Assembly: GCA_964576465.1 (NCBI GenBank)
Contig: CAZNXE010000287.1
Span: 1 to 7,580 of the forward strand
DNA: 7,580 nt
DNA from: CAZNXE01 sp964576465
GTDB lineage: Bacteria; Planctomycetota; Planctomycetia; Pirellulales; JAEUIK01
Direction of reading: 5' to 3'
Both the position numbers and the translations under genes were made by a program. The notes under the pieces were generated by a model. That model was not told the DNA's origin. It was given only the letters and a program-made list of their open reading frames with translations, and did not search any database. Each line of letters starts with the position of its first letter. Position 1 is the stretch's first letter. Below, piece after piece: positions 1 to 6,333 of this stretch.

Positions 1-37
1 GTTCTCTCGCAACACAGAATCGTACCCAAGGCATCTT

Positions 38-78
38 GTCGCTTCGCGACCCAGCCGAACGGCTGGGCCACCCGTCGA
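38..78 (+). repeat. Hairpin repeat, left copy (REP-like)
   Basis: Two stacked small hairpins are visible. GTCGC-TTC-GCGAC lies at 38-50 and CCCAGCCG-AA-CGGCTGGG at 50-67, followed by GGCTGGGCCACCCGTCGA (61-78). The last 18 bases recur exactly, inverted, at 7536-7553, and the whole hairpin architecture recurs there too. This is a palindromic intergenic repeat unit of REP/BIME style. Its role is unknown; it could be a bidirectional terminator, an mRNA stabiliser or a mobile palindrome. No T-tract follows, so classic intrinsic termination is not supported. Confidence 0.7.
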
Positions 79-164
79 ACAATACTAGCTAGCAAAGTTG
101 TGTAGATACCCACAGGGCAGGGGAGTGATTTACCGCAAACGGATGAACGGAAAGTGAGCGTGGT

Positions 165-995
165 GTGCGGCTATTACATATCGGTGATATCGTCGGCAAA
201 CCAGGGCGACAAATCGTCAAACGCGCGTTACGCGGTTTGATTCTTGAGGAACAGCTTGATCTGGTTGTCGCCAACGCCGAAAACTCGGCCGGCGGTTCGG
301 GCCTCACTCCGGCGAACTATCGCGAATTGATCGAAGCCGGTGTCGACGCGATTACGCTCGGCGACCACATCTATCGTCGCCGCGAGATCAACCCGATACT
401 CGAGTCCGAAAAAAATATCGTCAAGCCGGCGAACTTTCCTGACTCTGCCCCCGGGCACGACCATATGGTGGTCCAAGCCCGCGACGGGACGAACGTGGCG
501 GTGCTCAGTTTGTTGGGCCGGGTGTTCATGCGTCCGGTCGACTGCCCTTGGGCTGCCGCCGACCGTGTGCTGGAGAAGTTGCCGCCGGAAGTTCGCGTCA
601 TTCTGGTTGACTTTCATGCCGAGGCGACCAGCGACATGCAGTTGATGGGGCGTTTCCTAGATGGCCGCGTCTCGGCTGTCTTGGGCACTCACACACATGT
701 GCCCACCGCCGATGAGCACATTCAACGTGGTGGAACCGCCTTTCAGTGCGACGTTGGAATGACCGGTCCGCACGAAAGCATTCTCGGTCGCCGCATCGAC
801 CGCGTGCTGGAAACAACCCGCACGTTCAACCCCACGCATTTCGAAGTTGCGACTGAAGATGTGCGGATCAACGGCACGATTGTCGATGTCGACCCCCAAA
901 CCGGCCGCGCCTCCGCGGTGCGTCGCTGCCAAGTCGACGAGGCCGAAGCCCGTCGCCTGGCTTCTCTTTTCGCGGCCGAATCGCCATCTCAGTGA
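165..995 (+). CDS. YmdB-like metallophosphoesterase (TIGR00282 family)
   Basis: A 276-residue protein, the usual length for the family. It is predicted to be a cytosolic dinuclear-metal phosphodiesterase; characterised relatives such as Bacillus YmdB and Deinococcus DR1281 hydrolyse 2',3'-cyclic nucleotides. Visible metal-site motifs are GDIVG (Asp8), AEN (Glu39, Asn40), GDH (Asp67, His68), DFHAE (His151) and GTHTH (His176, His178). The Asp67 position is normally Asn (GNH), so one metal ligand appears conservatively changed. The GTG start at 165 gives the family-typical N-terminus MRLLHIGDIVGKPGR; the purine-rich GGAAAGTGAG at 149-158 may serve as a weak ribosome site. In other bacteria the gene often sits near rny, but here it is followed by a metal-transport operon with its own promoter, so it is probably transcribed separately. 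The family call is firm; the substrate is inferred. Confidence 0.93.
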   Translation: MRLLHIGDIVGKPGRQIVKRALRGLILEEQLDLVVANAENSAGGSGLTPANYRELIEAGVDAITLGDHIYRRREINPILESEKNIVKPANFPDSAPGHDHMVVQARDGTNVAVLSLLGRVFMRPVDCPWAAADRVLEKLPPEVRVILVDFHAEATSDMQLMGRFLDGRVSAVLGTHTHVPTADEHIQRGGTAFQCDVGMTGPHESILGRRIDRVLETTRTFNPTHFEVATEDVRINGTIVDVDPQTGRASAVRRCQVDEAEARRLASLFAAESPSQ

Positions 996-999
996 TGGC
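983..999 (+). other. Short hairpin over the stop codon of the phosphodiesterase gene
   Basis: GCCATC (983-988) and GATGGC (994-999) form a perfect 6-bp stem with a 5-base loop that contains part of the TGA stop. A second weak stem, GCGCAG (1014-1019) with CTGCGC (1034-1039), follows. Neither has a T-run, so a terminator role is possible but not shown. The rest of 1000-1150 shows no gene. Confidence 0.3.
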
Positions 1000-1156
1000 A
1001 TGGTCTACGGCACGCGCAGAGTTCATCTGTCGCCTGCGCCCTTCAAGCGACCCGGCCAGGCGGATGCGTTTGTCACATCCTGTATTCTCATAACCTGCTT
1101 GTGGTTAGTGAATTACAGTCTCTGTTTGTGCGATTCCCTGCGGCCGAATTGCATGC

Positions 1157-1185
1157 TTGACATTGTTATTGCCGCGCTCAATAAT
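1157..1185 (+). promoter_or_regulatory. Sigma70-type promoter of the metal-uptake operon
   Basis: A perfect TTGACA -35 box (1157-1162) is followed after exactly 17 bases by AATAAT (1180-1185), five of six matches to TATAAT. Transcription would start near 1192, giving a leader of about 50 bases before the GTG at 1241. The local AT-richness stands out from the flanking GC-rich DNA. It sits directly upstream of the first operon gene. An in-frame TTG at 1157 is the -35 box itself and should not be read as a start codon. Confidence 0.65.
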
Positions 1186-1188
1186 AGT
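1162..1188 (+). promoter_or_regulatory. Candidate operator dyad between -35 and -10
   Basis: ATTGTTATTG (1162-1171) and CAATAATAGT (1179-1188) form an inverted repeat with 8 of 10 positions paired, including a perfect TTATTG/CAATAA core, around a 7-base spacer. It lies across the spacer and -10 box, the classic place for a repressor. It is a plausible site for a metal-responsive regulator such as the DtxR-like tails encoded downstream, but it does not match a textbook DtxR, MntR or Zur box that I can confirm. A weaker DtxR-reminiscent element, TAGGTTCCTA, lies at 1216-1225 in the leader. Confidence 0.4.
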
Positions 1189-1229
1189 TTTGATTGATCT
1201 AAATGTCGTCTATTCTAGGTTCCTAATTC

Positions 1230-1234
1230 AGGAG
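1230..1234 (+). promoter_or_regulatory. Ribosome binding site deciding the lipoprotein start
   Basis: AGGAG ends 6 bases before the GTG at 1241 and 9 before the tandem GTG at 1244. Together with the promoter at 1157-1185 and the signal peptide position, this places the true start at 1241 or 1244 rather than further upstream. Confidence 0.65.
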
Positions 1235-1240
1235 CGATCC

Positions 1241-2281
1241 GTGGTGCCTTCGTCTCGAATCAGTTCTCGCGTCATCGGTTGCCTGTTGTTCTTCGTCGCC
1301 AGCCTTTCTCTGGCAGGCTGCGATTCGTCGATCGGTCACTCGCATCGTGCAACCGGCGCGAGTTCGGAGACCGCGATCGAAGTTTTCAACGGGGAGTTTC
1401 CCTATCAGGTCGTGACGACCTGCGGCATGGTGACCGACATCGTGCGACAGGTTACTGGCGATCGTGGTGAGGTGATTGGCTTGATGGGCGAGGGCGTCGA
1501 TCCGCATCTGTACAAGCCGACGCGAAACGACGTGAAGCAACTGCTCAATGCCGACATTATTTTCTACGCCGGTTTGCTACTCGAAGGTCGAATGACCGAA
1601 ACGTTCATCAAAGTCGCAAGAAGCGGGAAGCCGGTGTATGCGGTTAGCGAGTCGCTCGACGAAGGCTACTTGCGCGAACCCCCGGAGTTTGAGGGGCATT
1701 GGGATCCGCATGTCTGGATGGATGTGTCGGCGTGGAGTGAAGCGGTCGCCCTGGTGGTTGATGCGCTGTGCGAATTCGACCCCGAGGGGGCTGCGTTGTA
1801 TCGCGACAACGCCAAGGCCTACCGTGCGGAACTGGCCGAACTAGACGCCTATGTGCGAGAAGTAATCAGCAGTATTCCCGAAGGACAACGGGCGTTGATT
1901 ACCGCGCACGATGCGTTTGGCTACTTCTCCAGGGCGTACGATATCCCGGTTCGTTCGGTGCAAGGAATCAGCACCGAATCGGAGGCGGGCGTGAACGACA
2001 TCAATCAACTGGTCGACTTCATTGTCGAGAACGAAATCCGCGCGGTGTTCATCGAGTCGAGCGTCTCGGAGAAGAATATTAGGGCGTTGATTGAAGGTGC
2101 TGCCGACCGCGGCTGGACAGTCGAAGTTGGTGGCGAGTTGTTTTCCGACGCCATGGGGGCTCCCGGCAGCTACGAGGGAACGTACATCGGCATGCTCGAT
2201 CACAATGCGACCATCATCGCCCGCGCGCTTGGCGGGGTGGCCCCGGAAAAAGGATTGCGCGGACAATTCGACGCACCCTAG
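1241..2281 (+). CDS. TroA/MntA-type metal-binding lipoprotein of an ABC importer
   Basis: A 346-residue periplasmic solute-binding protein of the cluster A-I (TroA/PsaA/ZnuA) class that delivers Mn, Zn or Fe to the permeases encoded downstream. From the GTG start there is a basic n-region, a hydrophobic stretch and a lipobox LSLAGC with lipidated Cys27. The four expected metal ligands are visible: His89 (VDPHLY), His157 (WDPHVWMD), His223 (AHDAFGYF) and Asp303 (LFSDAMG). MVTDIV and GLMGEGVDPHLYKPT are family hallmarks. There is no long His-rich loop as in classical ZnuA, which leans towards a TroA-like Mn/Fe/Zn protein; the metal cannot be fixed from sequence. It is the first gene of the operon, behind the promoter at 1157-1185 and an AGGAG site. 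Confidence 0.93.
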   Translation: MVPSSRISSRVIGCLLFFVASLSLAGCDSSIGHSHRATGASSETAIEVFNGEFPYQVVTTCGMVTDIVRQVTGDRGEVIGLMGEGVDPHLYKPTRNDVKQLLNADIIFYAGLLLEGRMTETFIKVARSGKPVYAVSESLDEGYLREPPEFEGHWDPHVWMDVSAWSEAVALVVDALCEFDPEGAALYRDNAKAYRAELAELDAYVREVISSIPEGQRALITAHDAFGYFSRAYDIPVRSVQGISTESEAGVNDINQLVDFIVENEIRAVFIESSVSEKNIRALIEGAADRGWTVEVGGELFSDAMGAPGSYEGTYIGMLDHNATIIARALGGVAPEKGLRGQFDAP

Positions 2282-2448
2282 CGCCGTGCGTAAGACATGC
2301 TGGTATCATCACAACCACGCCCCGGGCGCCGGCAATGAATTCAACGACAAACGATCATCTGCCGAAAGCGGATCCTGCTCGTGCGATTGACGGTCCCCAA
2401 AGGGTTTGGTCAGCAGGGCAAGCGAGCCCGACGAACAAACTGCCGGAC

Positions 2449-3210
2449 ATGACATCACCGTTATCCATCCGCGACCTCACGGTGGCTTACCACCGCAAGC
2501 CAGTTCTGTGGGAAGTCGATTTTCGCGCTCCCCCGGGAAGCTTGGTGGCCGTGGTGGGGCCCAACGGTGCCGGGAAGAGCACGATGCTCAAAGCCATCCT
2601 GGAACTCGTCCCTCGAGTTTCTGGTGAGGTGCTGGTGTTTGGGCGTCCCTACCGTCGTCAGCGCGACCGTGTGGCGTATGTTCCACAGCGAGAGAGCGTG
2701 GACTGGGACTTTCCCGTCAACGCCGCCGATGTCGTGGCCATGGGTTTGTACCGCAAAATTGGCTGGTTTCGTCCCGTCAGAAAAAAGCATCGTCAACTGG
2801 CCGTCGAAGCGCTCGACCGGGTGGGCATGGCGGATTACGCACACCGTCAAATCAGCCGCCTCTCCGGAGGACAACAGCAACGGGTCTTCCTAGCTCGCGC
2901 GCTGGTTCAACACGCAGATCTCTATCTCATGGATGAGCCCTTGGCGTCGGTCGACGCCGCCACGGAAAAAGCCGTCATCGAAATTCTGCACACCCTGCGG
3001 GCCGCTGGAAAGACAGCGCTTGTCGTGCATCACGACTTGCAGACCGTGCCCGACTATTTCGATCAGGTGTTGCTGTTGAACATGCGCGTTGTCGCCTCAG
3101 GGCCGACCGCGGAGACGTTCACACCTGAGAACCTGCGGACGACCTATGGGGGCAAGCTGGCGCTGTTGGACGAAGTTGGTCAGCGGCTCAAGCTCACTGG
3201 AGATGAGTGA
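2449..3210 (+). CDS. Metal ABC transporter ATP-binding protein
   Basis: A 253-residue cytoplasmic ATPase that powers the importer. Motifs from the ATG at 2449 are Walker A GPNGAGKST (37-45), Q-loop in YVPQRE (Gln80), signature LSGGQ (138-142), Walker B LYLMDEP (158-164), the D-loop segment ASVDAATE, and the switch histidine in VVHHD (His195). These match the Mn/Zn/Fe (MntB/TroB/ZnuC) subfamily. The frame stays open upstream and an ATG at 2335 would add 38 residues. I prefer 2449 because MTSPLSIRDLTVAYH is the usual family N-terminus. A hand count of third-position GC also drops from about 75% just after 2449 to about 51% in 2335-2448. Neither start has a clear Shine-Dalgarno. The 3' end overlaps the next start (TGATG), indicating translational coupling. 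Confidence 0.93.
   Translation: MTSPLSIRDLTVAYHRKPVLWEVDFRAPPGSLVAVVGPNGAGKSTMLKAILELVPRVSGEVLVFGRPYRRQRDRVAYVPQRESVDWDFPVNAADVVAMGLYRKIGWFRPVRKKHRQLAVEALDRVGMADYAHRQISRLSGGQQQRVFLARALVQHADLYLMDEPLASVDAATEKAVIEILHTLRAAGKTALVVHHDLQTVPDYFDQVLLLNMRVVASGPTAETFTPENLRTTYGGKLALLDEVGQRLKLTGDE
3199..3202 (+). promoter_or_regulatory. Ribosome binding site of permease 1 inside the ATPase gene
   Basis: GGAG lies in the last codons of the ATPase gene, 7 bases before the ATG at 3210 and only 4 before a GTG at 3207. This favours the ATG, which overlaps the ATPase TGA stop by one base. Confidence 0.5.
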
Positions 3211-4805
3211 TGCTGTCGGTTCGTCGCGCAAATCGCAATGTGAAGAGCGCATGTGATCGGTCGATCTTTTCACATCCCCTGTGGCCACTGGTTTGGCTCA
3301 TCGTTGCGATGGGTGCGACGTCGGAAGTTGCCGCCCAGCCCCCGTTGGCAATCGCCAGCGTTGAAGGTGCTACCCTGGGGAACTCACAGCACCTACCAAG
3401 TTCGCCAAGGGAACCATCGTTTTCCAGCCAACTGCTGCGGGTTGTTCTGTTGCGAGACTACAACACGCGCGTCGTGTTGCTGGGAACAACCCTGTTGGGC
3501 GTCGTTGGTGGCGTGGTCGGCACCTTCATGCTGTTACGCAAAAGGGCACTGGTGGGCGATGTTATCAGCCATGCCTCGCTGCCGGGGATCGCGGCGGCTT
3601 TCTTGCTGATCGAAACCATGTGGCCCGGTCACGGAAAGTCGCTGGGTGGGCTGTTAATCGGTGCGATGATCTCCGGGCTGGCAGGGGTCGGCTGCGTGTT
3701 GCTGATTCGCCGCATGACACGTCTCAAGGAAGATGCCGCGTTGGCCATTGTGTTGAGTGTCTTTTTTGGCGCCGGCATCGCGCTGATGACCATGTTACAA
3801 GACATGCCGTCGGGCAACTTGGCCGGGTTGCAGGGCTTTATCTACGGCAAGGCAGCCGCGATGGTTGCCGCGGACATCGGGCTGATTTCGATTTGCGCGG
3901 TCGTGGTGCTGCTGTTGTCGACTCTGCTATTCAAAGAGTTGGCCGCGCTTTGCTTCGATGAAGGCTACGCAGCGGCGCAGGGATGGCCCGTCGTGGGGCT
4001 CGATCTTGTCTTGATGGGCATGGTTGCGGTTGTCACGGTAATTGGGTTGCAAAGCGTGGGGCTGCTGCTGGTCGTCGGCATGTTGATTCTTCCCGCGGCA
4101 GCCGCGCGGTTTTGGACCGATCACTTGCAGTCGATGATGATTATCTCCGCGGCAATCGGTGGCCTGGCGGCACTGTTGGGAGTGATTGCCAGCGCGCTGT
4201 TCGCACGCCTTGCCGCTGGCCCTGTGATTATTCTCGCCGGGGCCATGCTGTTCGCCCTTAGCATGCTCTTTAGCCCCAAGCGAGGTGTTCTCTCTCGGGT
4301 GGTCGAACACCGTCGATTGCAGCGGCACGTCGATCGACAGCACCTGTTGCGGGCTTGCTATGAATATGTTGAGCCGGTGCTGATCGCATCCGAGGGGTCC
4401 CCGATGGCAGCCGTCGCCGAATCGATTCCTATAGCTGATTTACAGCGACGGCGAACATGGAGTCCACGTCGCTTTCGGCGCGAACTTGCTGCCGCCGAGC
4501 GAAACGGTCTGCTGTGGATCACGCCCTCGGCTTCGTGCCGGCTTACCGCAAGCGGGCTGGAAGCGGCGCGTCGCATCGCCCGAAATCATCGCCTGTGGGA
4601 GATGTATCTCATCGAACACGCCGACATCGCGCCGAGCCGGGTTGATCGCTACGCCGACCTGGGCGAGCATGCCCTCGATCCGGAGATCGTCGCACGCATT
4701 GAAGCACAACTCAGCGAACGCTACCCGCACCTGCAAGTCATGCCCCTCAGTCCTCACACATTGCCCGAGCATCAGACGTCGACGAAACGAACGACACCAA
4801 TCTAG
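3210..4805 (+). CDS. ABC-3 metal permease fused to a DtxR/MntR-like domain (YtgCR-like)
   Basis: A 531-residue protein, far longer than the roughly 280-residue ABC-3 norm. It has an N-terminal hydrophobic segment (about 24-41, ending EVAAQPP), then a polar linker to about 70. The permease body spans about 78-355, with GDVISHASLPG (116-126) and SVGLLLVVGMLILPAAAAR (282-300) as family motifs. A cytoplasmic tail from about 373 holds an Arg-rich helix-turn-helix (about 406-433), a wing ending LTASG (445-449), and a metal/dimerisation domain. Compared from memory with DtxR, His460 and Glu464 (HRLWE), Asp479, Asp483, Glu486 and His487 fall at ligand positions His79, Glu83, His98, Cys102, Glu105 and His106. 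MntR has Glu-x2-Glu-His at the last three. The same permease-repressor fusion is known as Chlamydia YtgCR. The gene overlaps the ATPase gene by one base. Confidence 0.92.
   Translation: MLSVRRANRNVKSACDRSIFSHPLWPLVWLIVAMGATSEVAAQPPLAIASVEGATLGNSQHLPSSPREPSFSSQLLRVVLLRDYNTRVVLLGTTLLGVVGGVVGTFMLLRKRALVGDVISHASLPGIAAAFLLIETMWPGHGKSLGGLLIGAMISGLAGVGCVLLIRRMTRLKEDAALAIVLSVFFGAGIALMTMLQDMPSGNLAGLQGFIYGKAAAMVAADIGLISICAVVVLLLSTLLFKELAALCFDEGYAAAQGWPVVGLDLVLMGMVAVVTVIGLQSVGLLLVVGMLILPAAAARFWTDHLQSMMIISAAIGGLAALLGVIASALFARLAAGPVIILAGAMLFALSMLFSPKRGVLSRVVEHRRLQRHVDRQHLLRACYEYVEPVLIASEGSPMAAVAESIPIADLQRRRTWSPRRFRRELAAAERNGLLWITPSASCRLTASGLEAARRIARNHRLWEMYLIEHADIAPSRVDRYADLGEHALDPEIVARIEAQLSERYPHLQVMPLSPHTLPEHQTSTKRTTPI
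4326..4760 (+). other. Encoded DtxR-like winged-helix and metal-sensing tail of permease 1
   Basis: This segment of the permease 1 gene encodes a three-part module: a first helix (HLLRACYEYVEP), a strongly basic recognition-helix region (RRRTWSPRRFRRE) followed by a wing, then NHRLWEMYLIEH and ADLGEHALDPEIV. The last part aligns position by position with the DtxR stretch ending EACRWEH. The basic recognition region suggests that DNA binding is retained. The first MntR ligands (Asp8, Glu11) are not obviously conserved; a His and an Arg seem to stand there. Confidence 0.75.
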
Positions 4806-4829
4806 CGATCCAACGGTCAACCCCGAACC

Positions 4830-6209
4830 ATGCTGAATGAATTCATCACATTGTTGAGCGACTGGGGTTCACTCGATACGTGGATCGTGCTGACTGCTGC
4901 ACTGGCAGCGATGGCCTGTGCCGTGCCTGGGAATTTCTTGTTGCTGCGGCGGCAAAGCATGATGGGCGATGCACTAAGCCACTCGGTGTTGTTGGGCATC
5001 GCGGTTTCGTTCTTGACTGTTTTTGCTTTGAAATCCGCCGGGTACGTATCCGACGATTCCTACGACGTTGTGCGGCACGCAGCGATGTTCTCCGGAGCCA
5101 TTGCGGTTGGGATCTTAACGGCGGTTCTTTCCGAGGCCGTCCGCCGCCTGGGTGCCGTGGAGAGTTCCGCTGCCTTGGGCGTTGTTTTCATTACGCTGTT
5201 CGCACTTGGTCTACTGTTGATTCGCTTGTACGCCGACCGAGTCGATCTCGATCCCGACTGCGTGCTGTATGGCGCGGTTGAAACCGCGGCGCTCGATCCT
5301 CAGCTTGCGATCATCAATGGTGCCATGTTGGTCGTCAATCTCGTGTTGGTTCTGCTGCTGTTCAAAGAACTGCGCATCAGCACGTTTGATCCGGGGTTGG
5401 CCACCTCCTTGGGCTTTCGCGCCTCTTTTCTGCATTACGGTTTGATGGCAGTGACGGCCGCCACCTTGGTTGCGGCATTTGAGACCGTGGGCAGCATCCT
5501 GGTGATTGCGATGCTGATCGTTCCGCCCGCGACGGCGTACCTGCTCACGCAGCGATTGTGGTTAATGGTGACCCTGAGTGTCGTCATCGCGGCCTTCAGC
5601 GCACTGCTCGGGCACATTGCCGCAATCACGCTGCCGGCAATGATCTTCAGCCGCATGGGGTTGGGAGCAGAAGTGGGGGCCAGTAGTGCGGGAATGATGG
5701 CTGTCGCCTGCGGAGTGCTGTTCACTTTGGCGGTGTTCGTCAGTCCCGATCAAGGGGTCGTCATGCGGATCGCGCGATTGGCGTCTTTGAAATTGCGAAT
5801 TGCATGTGAAGATGTGTTGGGTCTGCTGTACCGGCTCGATGAGATCCGTCCCGAAGGTACGCAAGCCGCGGCCTTGTCGCGACTGCTACACGACGCTCGG
5901 GGCTCGGGGCGTGTCTTGCAACGGCTGGCAATCAACATCCTGTTGCGTCGCGGGCAAATCATGGACTCCGCCGGGGGCTACCATCTTACGACCGCCGGAC
6001 AAGCAGCGGCGCAGAACCTGGTTCGGACCCATCGACTGTGGGAAGTGTATCTGGAGAAACACTTCGGTTCGCTTTCGGGCGAACGGCAACATCGTTCGGC
6101 CCATAGTTTGGAACACTATATCGACCCCAGTCTTCGCGAGAATCTTGCTGCCGAACTCGAACTCCCAAAGACCGATCCCCACGGTCGCAACATCCCACCG
6201 CCGCAGTAG
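4830..6209 (+). CDS. Second ABC-3 metal permease, also fused to a DtxR-like domain
   Basis: A 459-residue permease, likely the heterodimer partner of the previous gene, with an ABC-3 body at about 15-310. Family motifs are MGDALSHSVLLGIA (45-58) and ETVGSILVIAMLIVPPATA (218-236). It lacks the extra N-terminal hydrophobic segment of permease 1. After the last membrane helix (about 287-305, followed by SPDQG) comes a cytoplasmic tail. The tail has a winged-helix-like part (about 328-390, ending LTTAG) and a DtxR-type domain. His401 and Glu405 (HRLWE), His421, His425, Glu428 and His429 (LEH) stand at DtxR ligand positions His79, Glu83, His98, Cys102, Glu105 and His106. The start ATG is 24 bases after the previous stop, without a clear Shine-Dalgarno. 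It is the last gene of the operon and corresponds to ytgD/troD, which carry no such tail in the characterised systems I know. Confidence 0.92.
   Translation: MLNEFITLLSDWGSLDTWIVLTAALAAMACAVPGNFLLLRRQSMMGDALSHSVLLGIAVSFLTVFALKSAGYVSDDSYDVVRHAAMFSGAIAVGILTAVLSEAVRRLGAVESSAALGVVFITLFALGLLLIRLYADRVDLDPDCVLYGAVETAALDPQLAIINGAMLVVNLVLVLLLFKELRISTFDPGLATSLGFRASFLHYGLMAVTAATLVAAFETVGSILVIAMLIVPPATAYLLTQRLWLMVTLSVVIAAFSALLGHIAAITLPAMIFSRMGLGAEVGASSAGMMAVACGVLFTLAVFVSPDQGVVMRIARLASLKLRIACEDVLGLLYRLDEIRPEGTQAAALSRLLHDARGSGRVLQRLAINILLRRGQIMDSAGGYHLTTAGQAAAQNLVRTHRLWEVYLEKHFGSLSGERQHRSAHSLEHYIDPSLRENLAAELELPKTDPHGRNIPPPQ
5796..6158 (+). other. Encoded DtxR-like tail of permease 2
   Basis: The tail has a helical segment (EDVLGLLYRLDE), a helix-turn-helix-like stretch (about residues 347-375) less basic than its counterpart in permease 1, a wing ending YHLTTAG, and THRLWEVYLEKH followed by HSLEHYIDPSL. 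THRLWEVYLEKH closely matches NHRLWEMYLIEH of permease 1, so the two tails are clearly related. His replaces the DtxR Cys102/MntR Glu99 position. The metal site looks more complete than the DNA-reading part. Confidence 0.7.
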
Positions 6210-6218
6210 CCGCACTGC
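6203..6218 (+). terminator. Weak hairpin at the end of the metal operon
   Basis: GCAGT (6203-6207) and ACTGC (6214-6218) pair across a 6-base loop overlapping the stop codon of permease 2. They are followed by TAGCTGTTTGTGTT, T-rich but not a clean T-run. A terminator role is tentative. Bases 6219-6333 show no gene; they include a C4-TT-G4 palindrome (6272-6281) and a T6 run (6323-6328). Confidence 0.2.
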
Positions 6219-6333
6219 TAGCTGTTTGTGTTCTGATTCATTGCCGGCATCGACATTTGTTGGGAAGTGATCCCCTTGGGGTGTCCCTATCTGCGCAACT
6301 CACTGGCATCCGCTGGTCACTGTTTTTTCATAA

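Noticed and set aside
228..617. 129-residue minus-strand open frame inside the phosphodiesterase gene.
   Set aside because: Lies antisense to a gene with a complete set of catalytic motifs; the translation shows no recognisable domain and is a compositional shadow.
1157..1240. In-frame TTG start at 1157 for the lipoprotein gene, adding 28 residues.
   Set aside because: That TTG is the -35 box of the predicted promoter; the extension would bury the signal peptide, and the AGGAG site points to GTG 1241.
1192..1240. Metal riboswitch (yybP-ykoY or NiCo type) in the operon leader.
   Set aside because: The predicted leader is only about 50 bases, too short for these folds, and no matching paired elements were seen.
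1841..2266. 141-residue minus-strand open frame inside the lipoprotein gene.
   Set aside because: Antisense to a conserved binding-protein domain with intact metal ligands; no motif of its own.
2335..2448. 38-residue N-terminal extension of the ATPase from ATG 2335.
   Set aside because: No ribosome site, lower third-position GC than the gene body, and the family N-terminus begins at 2449. Not excluded, because no strong site precedes 2449 either.
3927..4343. 138-residue His- and Gln-rich minus-strand open frame in permease 1.
   Set aside because: The His/Gln richness is what antisense reading of Leu/Val-rich membrane helices produces; no independent start signal.
4440..4820. 126-residue minus-strand open frame opposite the DtxR-like tail.
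   Set aside because: Overlaps fully a well-supported domain on the plus strand; shadow frame.
6272..6281. C4-TT-G4 palindrome as an intrinsic terminator of the metal operon.
   Set aside because: The loop is only 2 bases with 4-bp arms, and no T-run follows immediately; the T6 run is more than 40 bases away.
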